Shown here one piece after another: positions 22,336 to 33,123 of a DNA stretch of 64,000 nucleotides (positions are counted from its first letter, which is position 1; each line of letters begins with the position of its first letter). The DNA is from Straminergon stramineum (Eukaryota; Streptophyta; Bryopsida; Hypnales; Calliergonaceae). The stretch lies in contig OY987268.1 of assembly GCA_963920665.1 (NCBI GenBank), positions 12,216,501 to 12,280,500 of the forward strand, read 5' to 3'. The translations under genes and the position numbers were made by a program. The notes under the pieces were generated by a model. It had not been told where the DNA came from. It did no database searches and saw only the letters and a list, made by a program, of their open reading frames with translations.

Positions 22336-22557
22336 CTGGGCATTATATCCCATTACTTGCTTGCCATTCCCATGGCTTGCCAATTATGTAATCCATTAGT
22401 CAATTGAGTTCATTTCGTAAAGGTGGCAACCAAGCACTGGATATGGAGAGCATAATTCTATCCCGTTTTTTAATTGATATAGTGCCTTAGCAATATTAAA
22501 TTCGTTTGAGACCCTTGATTGAACAGGATCCAAACATATAGGTTATAATGCTAACAG

Positions 22558-22634
22558 GAAAGTAAAGCCTTGTGACGTAAATATCACCCCTCGCCAATCC
22601 CGTTACTCGGAATGTTATTAGAGGCTTTACTTTC
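22558..22634. repeat. 77-bp fold-back with 13-bp perfect inverted ends
   Basis: Ends GAAAGTAAAGCCT (22558-22570) and AGGCTTTACTTTC (22622-22634). It lies between the array breakpoint and the orphan exon at 22853. It is too short for a typical transposon and could be a miniature element or a structured RNA element. Confidence 0.5.
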
Positions 22635-22852
22635 ATGTTGCCGATTCCATAGATCGTTCATATATCAGGCAAGAAATGCATGAATACAACCGGAACTAAA
22701 ACCAAATATAGCAGCACGCTAATACTATGGAAGCAGAACACATCTATATTTGTAAAAGTTGCGTTAATTAATCCCAAACATAAATCAGGAAATGTGTCAT
22801 TAGATGAACAGATGACCTATAGCTGATGCTGGCATGAACAGAAAGAACATAC

Positions 22853-24060
22853 CAAATGGTCAGCACGGGGCATTATGTCTTTTGGAGCAGGAGTGTCCGT
22901 GCCAGTCGGGCCAATTCCGGTGCTGATATCCGTCTGGTTCAGGACAGACTTTGGCACCGCCTCCGGTACATTTCCTTCAGGATCCATCTCACTAATAATA
23001 ATCAACGTGACTCGGTCATTTCTCACTTTCCTATTCTCGTTTTTATATTTAAAAAGTGTATCTGCACAGGGACATTTGGATTCATCAATTGTCATAACAA
23101 CAGTGATCGCATCACAAATCATTCATTTACAACTCAAGTTTGCAAGATTACAAGGGAGGGGATTATTTTCCATTAAATTGACAGTTTTCCGTTGAATTAT
23201 TTGTGCAGATATATACTAAACCTGAATGCTCGAGGTAAACGCGCTTCAGATAAAGAAAAATGTTTTTTCACATGACCTACCTAAAGTTCTGATCTGCTTT
23301 ATAACTCTACCTGCACGTCAGGATTCTCAGCTAAGGCAAGAACACCCAAAAATTCTCAGCGACACACTTGATCTTTATGTTAATAATATGTTCAGCAGGT
23401 GTAAAAATCTTGATCAGCATATACCTCTTATTGGAGAGACGATTTTTAAAACGTCTACCAAATTTTTTTTAATACTCCATGACTTTTGCATACAGTATCC
23501 AAATAAGGCTTTCTTTGGTGCTCGAAAACCCTCTTTCACTCGTCAACAAGAAAAACATAAAAACATGAACTAAGATGAACAGAAAACGTAAAGTGGCGAT
23601 TGTCGGTGTCCAAACTTTAAACCAAGCTCCCCCCCCCCCCCCCCCCAAATATCCTATGATTAAAACATACTCCGTTCTGCCAAAAACTCCCGATTGTACT
23701 GACTACAATTTCGCGTTCGAGAAGAAACAGCGTCACGGAATACTCAAACCCAAAAAAATTTCGAGGGTAATTTTCACTTGAAACATCCGCCAAACCCCCC
23801 AAAGCAAAGGAATTTCTTGTTTCGGCACACCGAAGTACTAAACTAAGTCTCCGGGAGCTCATCCACCGCAAATTAACAAGGACAAGGAGGTAAAATCACT
23901 TGCGGAGCAGGAATGGAAAGATTTTCGAAACCTAACCTGAATGCGAGAGACGTCCCAATGCACCAAATTCACGATAGCGCCGTTGATTTGCTTGAAGACT
24001 GGCAGAATTTCAACGTGACTGGGACGGAAGGAGATGAGAGGTCGTACAAGTGGCGCTAAC
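22853..24060 (-). pseudogene. Truncated gene start: leader exon and one coding exon
   Basis: Possible leader exon ending at 23937 (CATTCAG|GTTAGG). An exon with acceptor TGTGCAG near 23063 carries ATG at 22987, encodes 45 aa (starting MDPEGNVPEAVPKSVLNQ) and ends in phase 0 at a consensus donor, TTTG|GTATGT (22853). The G+C rise and two ABRE motifs upstream fit a real gene start. No following exon is visible before the array breakpoint at about 22173, so the gene seems cut off, or its next exon lies in sequence I cannot recognise. Product unknown. Confidence 0.4.
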
Positions 24061-24079
24061 GACGTGACAGCAGGAAGAC

Positions 24080-24106
24080 ACACGTGGCATGAAGGTGACA
24101 CGTGGC
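24080..24106. promoter_or_regulatory. Pair of ABRE/G-box motifs
   Basis: ACACGTGGC occurs twice (24080-24088 and 24098-24106), 18 bp apart. This is the ACGTGGC core recognised by plant bZIP (ABF/ABI5-type) factors. It lies just upstream of the putative minus-strand leader exon, so abscisic-acid or stress regulation is a reasonable inference. Confidence 0.5.
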
Positions 24107-24109
24107 ACG

Positions 24110-24395
24110 CGATGGCGTAAATCGTACGTACCTCATCAATGAGTGTCATAGATATTATATTCAATATTGTATAGATTACATTTCTTCTTTATTTTTAAGT
24201 ACTTGAAATAAAGTAATGATAAATTAATAATGAATAGTATATAACATTACATAACTATAATATTTATATCATTGATTGATGTAAGGTATTTTTTTCATCT
24301 TGTCATTGATAAATTATAAGATTGATAGTTTTTCTATAAATATTAATTGAAAAAATCGTACTTTTCAATGTAATCATCATTCATCTCATACATGG
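24110..24395. other. AT-rich spacer
   Basis: No gene or repeat recognised. Confidence 0.4.
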
Positions 24396-24399
24396 TTAA

Positions 24400-24982
24400 T
24401 CCCTCAAGGACCAAGTGTCCTTTCAACGTAGGCAAGAAATCTCGGGTAGGCTCCTACAAAGTCATTTCCAATCGGATGTTCATGAAATTTGGACATAATA
24501 TGTACCTATGTATACCCTTCCTGAAAATCTAATTTTTTTTCCGATCAGGTGATTAGATCAAAAGTTATGCTACCCTGAACTTTGTGGGCAGCTCGGGTAG
24601 TCTTAGGTAGCATGTGCAAAACTCTTCCTATGATTTTGAAATTTGGTGGGTGGGTAGCTTATGTGATCCAAGATGCAAATGTCAAAAAAAATAACTCTAT
24701 TTAGTGTAAGAATCTCATTCTAAAAGGAGTTAAAGTTTGCAGGCCATGTTGGATAAGGTAGGGAAAAAAAACTTTTTCACCTGACTTCAAATGTTATAAT
24801 CTTTCAATTTGTGCAGTCAAAGTTTCTAAAAAGTTTTTCCATGTGTTCCCAAACAAGTCTAGTTCAAATTTGTACGGTTGAATTTTGAAAAAGCAACTTT
24901 TTTTTTCATTTTTTTCTTGCCGCCCTAAAAAGTGGCAGTTTTTGACAATTTCTACCCCAAATGTGCCTTGGTCCTTTAGGGG
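24400..24982. mobile_element. TTAA-inserted element (copy 3)
   Basis: 583 bp flanked by intact TTAA on both sides (24396-24399, 24983-24986). Ends are TCCCTCAAGGACCAAG and, from the right, CCCCTAAAGGACCAAG. Non-coding interior. Same end family as 4250, 11798, 32193 and 53232. Confidence 0.68.
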
Positions 24983-24986
24983 TTAA

Positions 24987-25672
24987 GCATTAATTTAGGG
25001 GCTAAATTGGGGACACATTTAGATGGAAGGCAAGTTCACTACATCCCACTTTAAATCTAAAGTCCATACTTTGGATGATGGACAAAGTGCTTTAGGACAA
25101 TAATTTGTTCAAACAATCTCTCATTCATGTGAAGAGTGATGCTTGAAGTAGTAACAAACACCCATCATTTATAACCACTATGATGTAATTGGGATAAATA
25201 ATATGATTGTTCAAAGATGTAAACAAAAATACATATAAATTCAAAAAAATGATTTAGGTGCTACAAGTTTAAGAGTCTTGAACATAATTCTATCCTCTTG
25301 GTGAATCATTGATGTATACAAGGATATTTTATTTTTATCTCAAAATATATATTTTAGCTTCTATAAGTTATTATCTTGTCTCTTGTAACCATTTGATTAT
25401 TTTCTTCTTCATTTCATCATTCTGATTGCTTCAAGTAAATCCACACATTATTTCTCCCCCAAAAGATGGTCATTTAGTTGATTTAGCAATGTTATGAAGA
25501 TTATACATGTCAAGCAATAAATTTGAGATGAGAAGAAATTTGACACCTGCGTGGTTCAAAAATAAAAATTTTATTTGTTTCAACTACTTTGGTTCAATAT
25601 TTGTTTTACATTCATCCAAGTATGGGTCCAAGTAACATGAAGAAGTGGTATTTGCATGCTCCTTATGTATTA
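24987..25672. other. AT-rich intergenic sequence
   Basis: No gene seen. Confidence 0.4.
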
Positions 25673-25914
25673 CTCCCTTAGTTCCACTAACTAAAACCTT
25701 TGAATCGTTTTAGGGTTTGTACCACTAACCTGATCCATTTATTGATTTTGACTATTGAACAAGCAATCTAGAATTCAAATCATATGTGTAGCCACTCCAA
25801 CCCCCATCTCACATAAGTTTCTCAACAATCAATGATCAAAATCAATAAATAGAATCTTTACTTTATTAGTAGAAGCCCTAAATGATTTGGAGTTTTTTAG
25901 TGGAAATGAGGGAG
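25673..25914. mobile_element. Hairpin MITE with CTCCCT ends (mariner/Stowaway-like)
   Basis: Ends CTCCCTTAGTTCCACTAA and, from the right, CTCCCTCATTTCCACTAA. The inner parts also mirror each other (TTTATTGATTTTGA / TCAAAATCAATAAA). TA precedes the left end. CTCCCT ends with TA targets are typical of Tc1/mariner-derived MITEs. Non-coding. Confidence 0.65.
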
Positions 25915-27927
25915 TGTGTTAGAAATATTTGAGATCACAAGGTTTGTAAGTACCAAATTTCAACTATCCCTTGAATGGACTCTTGGTCCTTGAGGGGTTA
26001 TAAATACTTGCTTTCAAATGCCATTGCATTTATAATGCATCATCATCCAAAAATCCCATATTTTTTTTAAAACGATGAAATTGCTTGATTTGAGATAAAT
26101 ATATTTAAATGTATATACATTTATGTAAATAAATGATGTTTCATTTATAATCTACTAAATTATAGATGTAAGCTTCATCATTCCAAAATAGATTTCAAGT
26201 TATTCTACTTTGAAATTTGAAATTAAAAAACATATTTTCATGGAATGAATCATAAAAACTAAAAGTCTTTGAGGTTGTAATTAGGAAGTACAATTTTATT
26301 CTATAAAATTAAAGAATTCTTGAATTTTTTCCATGTGATCCTAGAAAGAATTTCATATTTTCATTGTAGAATATTCTTAACTTTGCATTTATAGAAAAAA
26401 AAAGCCAATTTATCTTTTGATTTGATTTTTTAAATGCGTGAATTTGATTTCAAAATTTGTTATCCTATTTCCATATTTTTCCTTTTTTATGAGGATGGTT
26501 TTCAGTGGTATATTATAATTTTGTCTTTTAGCTTGCTTCTAATAGGTTCTATTTCAATTGTACAAAGTCCAAACTTTGTATTTTCTTTACTTTCTCTATA
26601 TCTGATTTTTAATGAGCTTTCAATGATAGTAATCTCAAGTACAGATTCTCCACCAATAAAAAGACTAATATAGTAATTGAATAATTTTTTGTGTTGAACT
26701 AGTGATGCTCTCAATATCATCAATGGAATACACTGCATGGAGCAAAAGTAATATATCTCTAGTGCAAGCCACAAAAATGAACAAAGTTGGGCTCTAAAGT
26801 AACTACACCCAATTCCAAACCCTCTTGAATGTCAACTCCTACTTTTGAAGGGAAACTAAACAACTAGAAAGTATCCAAAATGATGAGCATTAGAAGGATA
26901 AGTGTAAGGTGGAGTTAGAGGCCATTTTAGGTAATGAATGGCTTTATTCATAATACTTATAAGAGGTGATTTTTTATATATTTTCTTTTGTTTTAACTAA
27001 TATCAAAAGGATTTTGGCATCACCTAGATTACACTTACAACCTCCTACACCTTGCATCTTTGAAAATTTGCTACTAATTCATAGTGATTCCAAAATTTAT
27101 ACAACCACTTATATTATGATTCAATTAAAAGTATCTACTTGCAAATTTTGATTGTCAATTATTATTGCATATCCATTTGTCTACAAAGCTTATTCAAATG
27201 AAGTTAGGTGCAATTACCTTAATGTATAAGTGGAATAGGGTTGGTTGTTGACCTACTCAATACAAAAATCTACACATGACAATTTTGGATTATTTATTGT
27301 GCACTCTACATTGAGCAAGAAACCTTTGTCTTACAACATGACAAGGGCATCTAAGGGCCCTTTTATACTGTGCCCCAAGTCCTACTAAGTTTTCAAATTT
27401 TGTTTGGTGGAGAGTTGAAAAATGGGACTTGGGGCTTCACATTACAATCCAAGTCCCACATCACTCTAAACCCCTATATGGGAATACCTTTTGGGATTTT
27501 TGGCACCAAGAAATTGGGACTTGGAGGACAAATTGGGTCTAGACAAAATGAAAATCCAATTTTGCCAACAAGTCCCAACAATTTTTTTGACTAAAATATT
27601 GAAGACCAAGAAGGATGTAGGCCATCAAGTAGACATGATTGTTTTGTCTATTGAATACAAGAGCCATCCAAAATCCAAAATCTTGAGCATGTGTATGTTT
27701 TTTCTTCTGTTGTTGTTGCAACATTCAATTATTTGGCTAATTTTTTTTGTTTGGTTTCAGTTGTGGTTTGTCCCTTCTATTTGTAGAGTACAGAAGGATT
27801 TTTACGAAACCCTTATAGTTGTAACCAAATGGATTATTCAATTGGAAAGTAGAATTTGGGGTGTCTAATTTATACAATGTGTTTCATTCCTTTACTCTTG
27901 AAAGTTATACCTCAAAAGAACAAGATT
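25915..27927. other. AT-rich intergenic sequence
   Basis: No supported gene. A 79-codon hydrophobic + frame at 26434-26673 resembles a membrane protein in composition only. Around 27365-27545 the words GGGACTTGG and its variants recur, suggesting an old degenerate repeat. A TTGGTCCTTGAGGGGTTATA string at about 25983 resembles one end of the TTAA family without an obvious partner. Confidence 0.4.
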
Positions 27928-28149
27928 GACTACAAGAGAAAGGGGTGTTTTAAGTGAGTTTTTAAGTATAGTCCTAGACAAAAGATTATAAGTAATGACC
28001 TATAAGGAGATTTTTAGTATAAATTTACTAGAAATACATGTGTTTCTAGTAAAATTTTACTGAAAATCTCTTTACAGGTCATTACTTATAATCTTATGTC
28101 TAGGACTATACTTAAAAACTCACTTAAAACACCCCTTTCTCTTGTAGTG
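27928..28149. mobile_element. CACTA-like hairpin MITE
   Basis: 222 bp forming a nearly perfect hairpin. The right end read inwards is CACTACAAGAGAAAGGGGTG; the left end is GACTACAAGAGAAAGGGGTG, so only the first base differs. Each arm is about 100 nt. CACTACAAGA is the terminal signature of CACTA/En-Spm elements. The expected 3-bp duplication is not preserved (ATT versus CAT). It directly abuts the end of the Harbinger-like transposase relic. Confidence 0.75.
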
Positions 28150-28935
28150 CATGACAGGAATATGACTCCCAACAATAGCTCCTAATATAAATGGACTACC
28201 ATATGAAGCTTCAAATTCCCTAGCAATTTGCTTGATTTGAAATTGAATTGGTTTAGGATAAAACCAATGGCTTCAATTTTTTGGTTAATAGCTTCACAAC
28301 AATTTCTAACAATGATAGAAGTTGTATTCACTCCTATCCCATATAAATTAACAATCATTGTTAAAGAATTACTGAAGCCCAAACAAAAAAGAGGTTACAA
28401 CAACTCTATTCTTCACGAAAATGTTTTCCCTAAATTGTGTGTTTCTCTTTTCTAAAACATGCCCTAGAAGAGTCTACAAGTAATCATAAGTGAATGCACT
28501 CAACTTCATCTATTATCTAAACATAGTCTTTGTGTATGATCCAAAATGACAATGCTCCAAAAATTCAATGGGGCTTGAATTTTTTTGCCAAATTGTCTTT
28601 AATGAATGAAGCTTCCCACTTTCAACAATGATCCCCCATTGATGTTGCTCTTCCAAAATGTAAATTACAAATGAATGAATAGATTCTTCATGTATGCCTT
28701 TAGTAGGAAGATGGTGCCAAGCTAGTGCCAATATGGGACTAGGGCACGACGTTCTGGTATTATTCTTTCGTACTCCAAAATCAACCTTAATTTCTACTAG
28801 TGTGCCAATTCCAAAAAGAATCGAAGTTATTTCTCTTCGTAAATCATGAATGAATTTGCAAAATTTCAAAATGACATCCATTGCCATAGTAGTTGATGAA
28901 AGTACGACCATGGATGATTCCATCCATCCATCCAC
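28150..28935 (-). pseudogene. PIF/Harbinger-like transposase relic
   Basis: Across several broken frames the minus strand reads as a Harbinger (DDE_Tnp_4) transposase. There is a MFR, then two stops, then a TYDYL region. Next come LEKRNTQFRENI and RVVV, then GFSNSLTMIVNLYGIGVNTT as the HTH with SIIVRNCCEAI, and finally, after a frameshift, YGSPFILGAIVGSHIP. In the family the last motif is GAIDGSHIP, so the first catalytic Asp is changed to Val here. The frame stops at the CACTA-like MITE and I could not follow the domain beyond it. The first 100 codons of the 28935 frame are not recognisable. Confidence 0.62.
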
Positions 28936-29564
28936 GACTATTATCGCGTGTTGTACTTTGAATCGTACAGTCCGATTTTCTCTTGCAGACGGGCGACGGC
29001 TATGGCGCTAGCTGCTCTATCGTGCCTACCCCTGGCTATGGCGAGAGCACCAGCTCACACCGCTTGTACTTCAGCTCACGCCGCTTGTACTGCACCACAC
29101 GCTAGTTGCGGAATTTTGGATATGGCCGAGAACAGGACTTGTGTTGCCCACACGTCCTTGTAGTCAACTCCACGTTCTTGCGCTATAACCCCCAATTGAG
29201 AGTCCTTTGAGAAGCTTTCGTTTCCCCCAAATGCGCTTCAACTTGCCACTCTGGGAAAGCCATAGCAGACTTTGTTGCTTCTCTTCACATTGCCGGCACA
29301 TTTCTCATCAGTCATAACTTACCAGCATTGCAGCCGAAGTTTTCATTCTCTTTAGCTGTCGTAGGTCGAGCCTGGGCTTGGAAGTGCCTGTGGGGTGTTG
29401 CTTTTACGTTTATCGACTGTCTTTTGCGTTTCCTCGAGGAGAATTGATGAAGTGAGAAAGAGAGAGAGAGAGAGTATAAGAGTTGCTATGAGTGCAGGGT
29501 TTCAGAATTTTGAAAAATTAAGTTGTTTCCCTTTCGAGGAGGATTAGATTTGTGCGAAGACAGG
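28936..29564 (+). promoter_or_regulatory. Upstream region and 5' leader of the small membrane-protein gene
   Basis: G+C is higher than in the surroundings. It includes an imperfect tandem repeat at 29055-29105 (CAGCTCACxCCGCTTGTACT), a GA microsatellite at 29457-29475 and no stop-free conserved frame. The + frame at 28948-29163 is Ala/Cys-rich because of the tandem repeat and is probably not a protein. Likely promoter and 5' UTR of the gene starting at 29565. Confidence 0.45.
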
Positions 29565-30231
29565 ATGTGTCCTCTACGTGTGATTGTGTTGTTTCTCTCT
29601 GCTATGCTGGCGGGCTACTTTGCGATAAAGTCATTGGGGAAGCAGGGCGAGAATAGTGTTTTAGACGTAAGTGAAGAGGTGCCGGAGAAGGCCATTGAGC
29701 AGACGAGCTTCGTCACTAAGGTACGCGCATTAGGGTTTTGAGTGTCGAGGAGTCACTGGGTTGGGAATTTTCCTGGAATTGTCATGTTTTTGGATGAGAC
29801 CTTCGTGTCTGCGATCTCTTGAGCTTATTCCTTGGAGGACTAAGAAGTCCAATTTGGACTTCATGTTTTTCTTTAACTAGTTTTGAGAGTGTCATATGAA
29901 CATTTTTGTGTTCAATTTTACTTATTTTCTCACCAACGCATGCAATGTTCTTCACTGATTCTAGTGATATGAAATCTAATTTCATATGAATTATATTTTT
30001 CACAAATATGATCTAATAAACTGGTCATTCTAATTCCTTCAATTCTTGGTTCTTTCGGGGTTAAGCTACGACTCTGTCTATTGCTCGCTCTCATGTATTT
30101 GTGCTATAATTCTGCAGGTCTCCACAGCAGCGTCCTCCTTCTTCTGGGTGACGATCGAAATGCTCAGCGGTCGTTACCTATACCACAATCTCAAGGGGCA
30201 AGCAAAAGTCGCGACAGTGGCAGATGGATAA
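29565..30231 (+). CDS. Small conserved single-span membrane protein, two exons
   Basis: Exons 29565-29720 and 30118-30231 (89 aa). The donor is CTAAG|GTACGC and the acceptor TTCTGCAG|GTC, both phase 0. The protein begins MCPLRVIVLFLSAMLAGYFA, a signal-anchor type membrane span, followed by an acidic linker and a C-terminal SFFWVTIEMLSGRYLYHNL motif. From memory, small plant proteins with an MCPLR start, one span and an FW...SGRYLW ending form a conserved family often labelled methyltransferase-related; that label is not evidence of enzymatic activity, and no methyltransferase motif is visible. The gene looks intact. Sequence up to about 30480 is likely 3' UTR. Confidence 0.72.
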
Positions 30232-31089
30232 CATTCCAGAGCAGCGGGAAGCTGGTGCAGATATTGTAGAGTGCATGACTGAATTGAGTAAAAAGTGCAG
30301 ATATCGGCAAAGCTCACAATCCTGAGCTCAAGGTGGTGTGCCAAAAAGAATCTGGATTCGCTTGCCAGGGTGTTGAAACAGCTTCTCAAGAATGGTATGT
30401 CCCTGTTTTTCAATTTGACGATCCTTACATTCAAACATGAGTTACTTCCTCAATCGAAGTCCTCTCGAGCAGTGGTCCTTTGCTAGGATCTGGCTCTCAT
30501 AGAATCTATCAATAAAATGTAGCTCTCTGCCATGTGAGCTCCTTCGGAAATGTCACCGATTTTTTTCTCTCCTCTCGATGTGCACTTTCTCAACATGACA
30601 CTCAAATGAAGTATTTTCTTCAACTTGATTCTCTAATTGCTATATGTAATGCTTATGTGTTGTTTCATTGGTTCTGAGATACCATGGAGTTTATAGACAT
30701 TGCAATGGAGATTTGGTCATGTTTCCTCTGCTTTTCTTTGGAGATTTGGTAATAAATTGTGCTGTTCGCTTTCGTCATATGCAACCAACTTCGAATGTGC
30801 ACAGTGCTTATTGCTTGAATCTTCTCAAATTATTTACAGATTACTGACCACAACCTTGCCTTGATCCCCAGTACAACTACCAAAATCCTTTGCACATTCA
30901 AAACAGGCCAAAAATGCCAAAAACTTGAGTAATTTTTTGTTATATTTCTTTCCAAGATCGCATGGAATGTAACAAAGGATTTTGTAGTTCTTACTGAAAA
31001 GGAGCACATCACAAAAATTCATGTTAATTGATTAATCAGTTTTGCAGATATTGAGATTGAAGCTTTATTTGGGCCTTTTTCATAAGACC
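30232..31089. other. 3' UTR candidate and intergenic sequence
   Basis: Positions 30232-30480 are richer in G+C and may be the 3' UTR of the 29565 gene. The rest is AT-rich with no recognisable gene. Confidence 0.35.
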
Positions 31090-31092
31090 TTC

Positions 31093-31224
31093 CACTAGTA
31101 GAAACATGGTTTGCGTAGACTCAAGCTTTAAGATCCATATGATCTAATTTGTTATTAAAATGATGAATTAGACCATGTGTGGATCTTAAAGCTTGAGTCT
31201 ACGCAAACCATGTTTCTACTAGTG
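31093..31224. mobile_element. CACTA-like MITE with TTC target duplication
   Basis: 132 bp. Ends CACTAGTAGAAACATGG and its exact complement; the arms (about 50 nt) are nearly perfectly complementary. TTC flanks both sides (31090-31092, 31225-31227). CACTA ends plus a 3-bp duplication define the CACTA superfamily. The sharp ends suggest fairly recent insertion. Confidence 0.85.
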
Positions 31225-31227
31225 TTC

Positions 31228-32188
31228 ATGAAATATTTATCCAAAATTTCACAACATTAAAGTTTTATTTAATTATTGGTGGACCTTTCATCTATGGTGG
31301 TCAAGAAAATGAGAGCAATTCTTGAGAGAATCACAAGGATTAGTGCACTTGCTTTTTATAGAAATCCTTGAATTTGGTATTTAGCTTGAATCCTATGAAT
31401 AATTCTTAGAAGCCCAGGCTTAAATATGTTGGTGGCTCATCATCAAATTGCACACCATTAACTTTTGGCATTTTGAAATCAAGGCCTACAACAAGATCAA
31501 CAGATCAATTACAATAAATACATTGTTCAAATGTTGACACTAGCTTATAAGAACATAAGAAAAATATAAAGATAAAAAATCAATTGTTGGCAGGTCTTCC
31601 AACTCACCTTTAATTTTGTACTTTATTTTTTACTACCTAATATCAGAGAAGATGGTCAATACACTTCACCAAATTACTCTAATTGAAAACTTACATTAAT
31701 CTTACTTGTTCAACATCTATGACAAAGACACATTTTATAAATTTTGGCTTGTACAAACTTCAAAGTACTTAGGACATCCCTAAACCAACTCCATGGGTGG
31801 TCAAAAAACATGATCTACAATAGCCTCAACAAGTAATTAAATGGATTGTAGAATGCCAATGCTAAATCCTAGTCGCGAATGAGTGGAAGAAAAAAGGGTT
31901 CCTTTACCCCACATCATCTAGTTCCCATTTACCAATTTGAATGGTGGCTTTCTAATATTTATCTAATCCCTAGACACAATTGTACCTAGTTAAGCATCCT
32001 ACAAAACTCTTTCACACAAGATTCACCACTTAATTTCTTAAAAATATTTTACAAAGCTTGTATTGGTCATTATGTTGATCCCTATTCTACTAATTTTTCA
32101 TATAGTTTGAAAAAAAATAATCTGTCTTTCAGATATTTTGTAGAAAATCTAAAATTTATCTAGATTGAATTAGTTTCATCCTATCATT
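31228..32188. other. AT-rich intergenic sequence
   Basis: No gene or repeat recognised. Confidence 0.4.
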
Positions 32189-32192
32189 TTAA

Positions 32193-33119
32193 CCCCTAAA
32201 GTTCCTTGACTATGTTATCACAAAAAACATCAAAAAACTGCCATTTTTAATACAAGTACCAAATTTTTGAAAAATATCATTTTTAGACACATGTAACCAT
32301 AGGATCTTAGAGTACACTAGATTAAAAAGATGTGGAAAAAATTTCAGAAATTTCCACCCTATAGATTGCAAGATATTAGCATTTGAAGTGACAAAAATCC
32401 TTTTGGGGGCCTGTGAAAAAACGGGCAGCTGCACTTCACAAGTTTACATTTGTATGAAAAAATGTCCAAAATGGTGGTGCTTCTTAAGATTCATTCTTCA
32501 ATGCAAGTTGTCTACATGCTTGGAAATTTTCAGATCATTTGGAATTGTGCAATATATAGGAAAAAAATAGTATGTAGAAAGATGTAGAAAATGATTCAAA
32601 ATACTAAATTGTTAAAAATTTATTAATGGAATTGAGAAATCCAAATCCCAATGATTGTAATGTTGTAATAAACAATCTACATCTATTTTTTTTTTTTTTT
32701 TCAAAAAATATTGAAAATTGACTTGAATAAAGGACTTCAAAGTTTATTTTAGAGTAGAGAATCCATACTTGCCTGCAAACTAAAACATCTCATAACTTTT
32801 GACTCATTGATCAAAATGGAATGATTCAAAGCTTTCTATGTATATATAAATCTAGAAAATCAATTTCAAATTTCAAATTTTGAAAAAAAATGATTTTTTC
32901 AGATTTGCCCAGACTGCCCAAGTTAAGAAACAAACTACGTATTAGGCCATAACTTTTGACTCATATTTCCAAATGCCTTGAAATTTAGTGCACATGCAAT
33001 GCCTCGTCCACACCTTCTATTAAAGTTTGGGCCAGAAACATGGAAATCTCAACATAAAAATATTGAAACCTGCCCCAAAAAATTATGTTGCCAAAAAACA
33101 CACCTTAGTCCTTTAGGGG
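32193..33119. mobile_element. TTAA-inserted element (copy 4, 0.93 kb)
   Basis: Flanked by TTAA (32189-32192) and TTGA (33120-33123, one change). Ends are CCCCTAAAGTTCCTTGAC and, from the right, CCCCTAAAGGACTAAGG. Internal similarity, inverted, to 12480-12680 of the 1.07-kb member. Non-coding. Confidence 0.65.
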
Positions 33120-33123
33120 TTGA

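Noticed and set aside
26434..26673. 79-codon hydrophobic frame resembling an NADH-dehydrogenase-type membrane subunit
   Set aside because: Only the composition matches; no specific family motif, no splice context, and AT-rich DNA easily gives Phe/Leu/Ile-rich frames.
28948..29163. Ala/Cys-rich 71-codon frame
   Set aside because: Arises from an imperfect tandem repeat in what looks like promoter or leader DNA.
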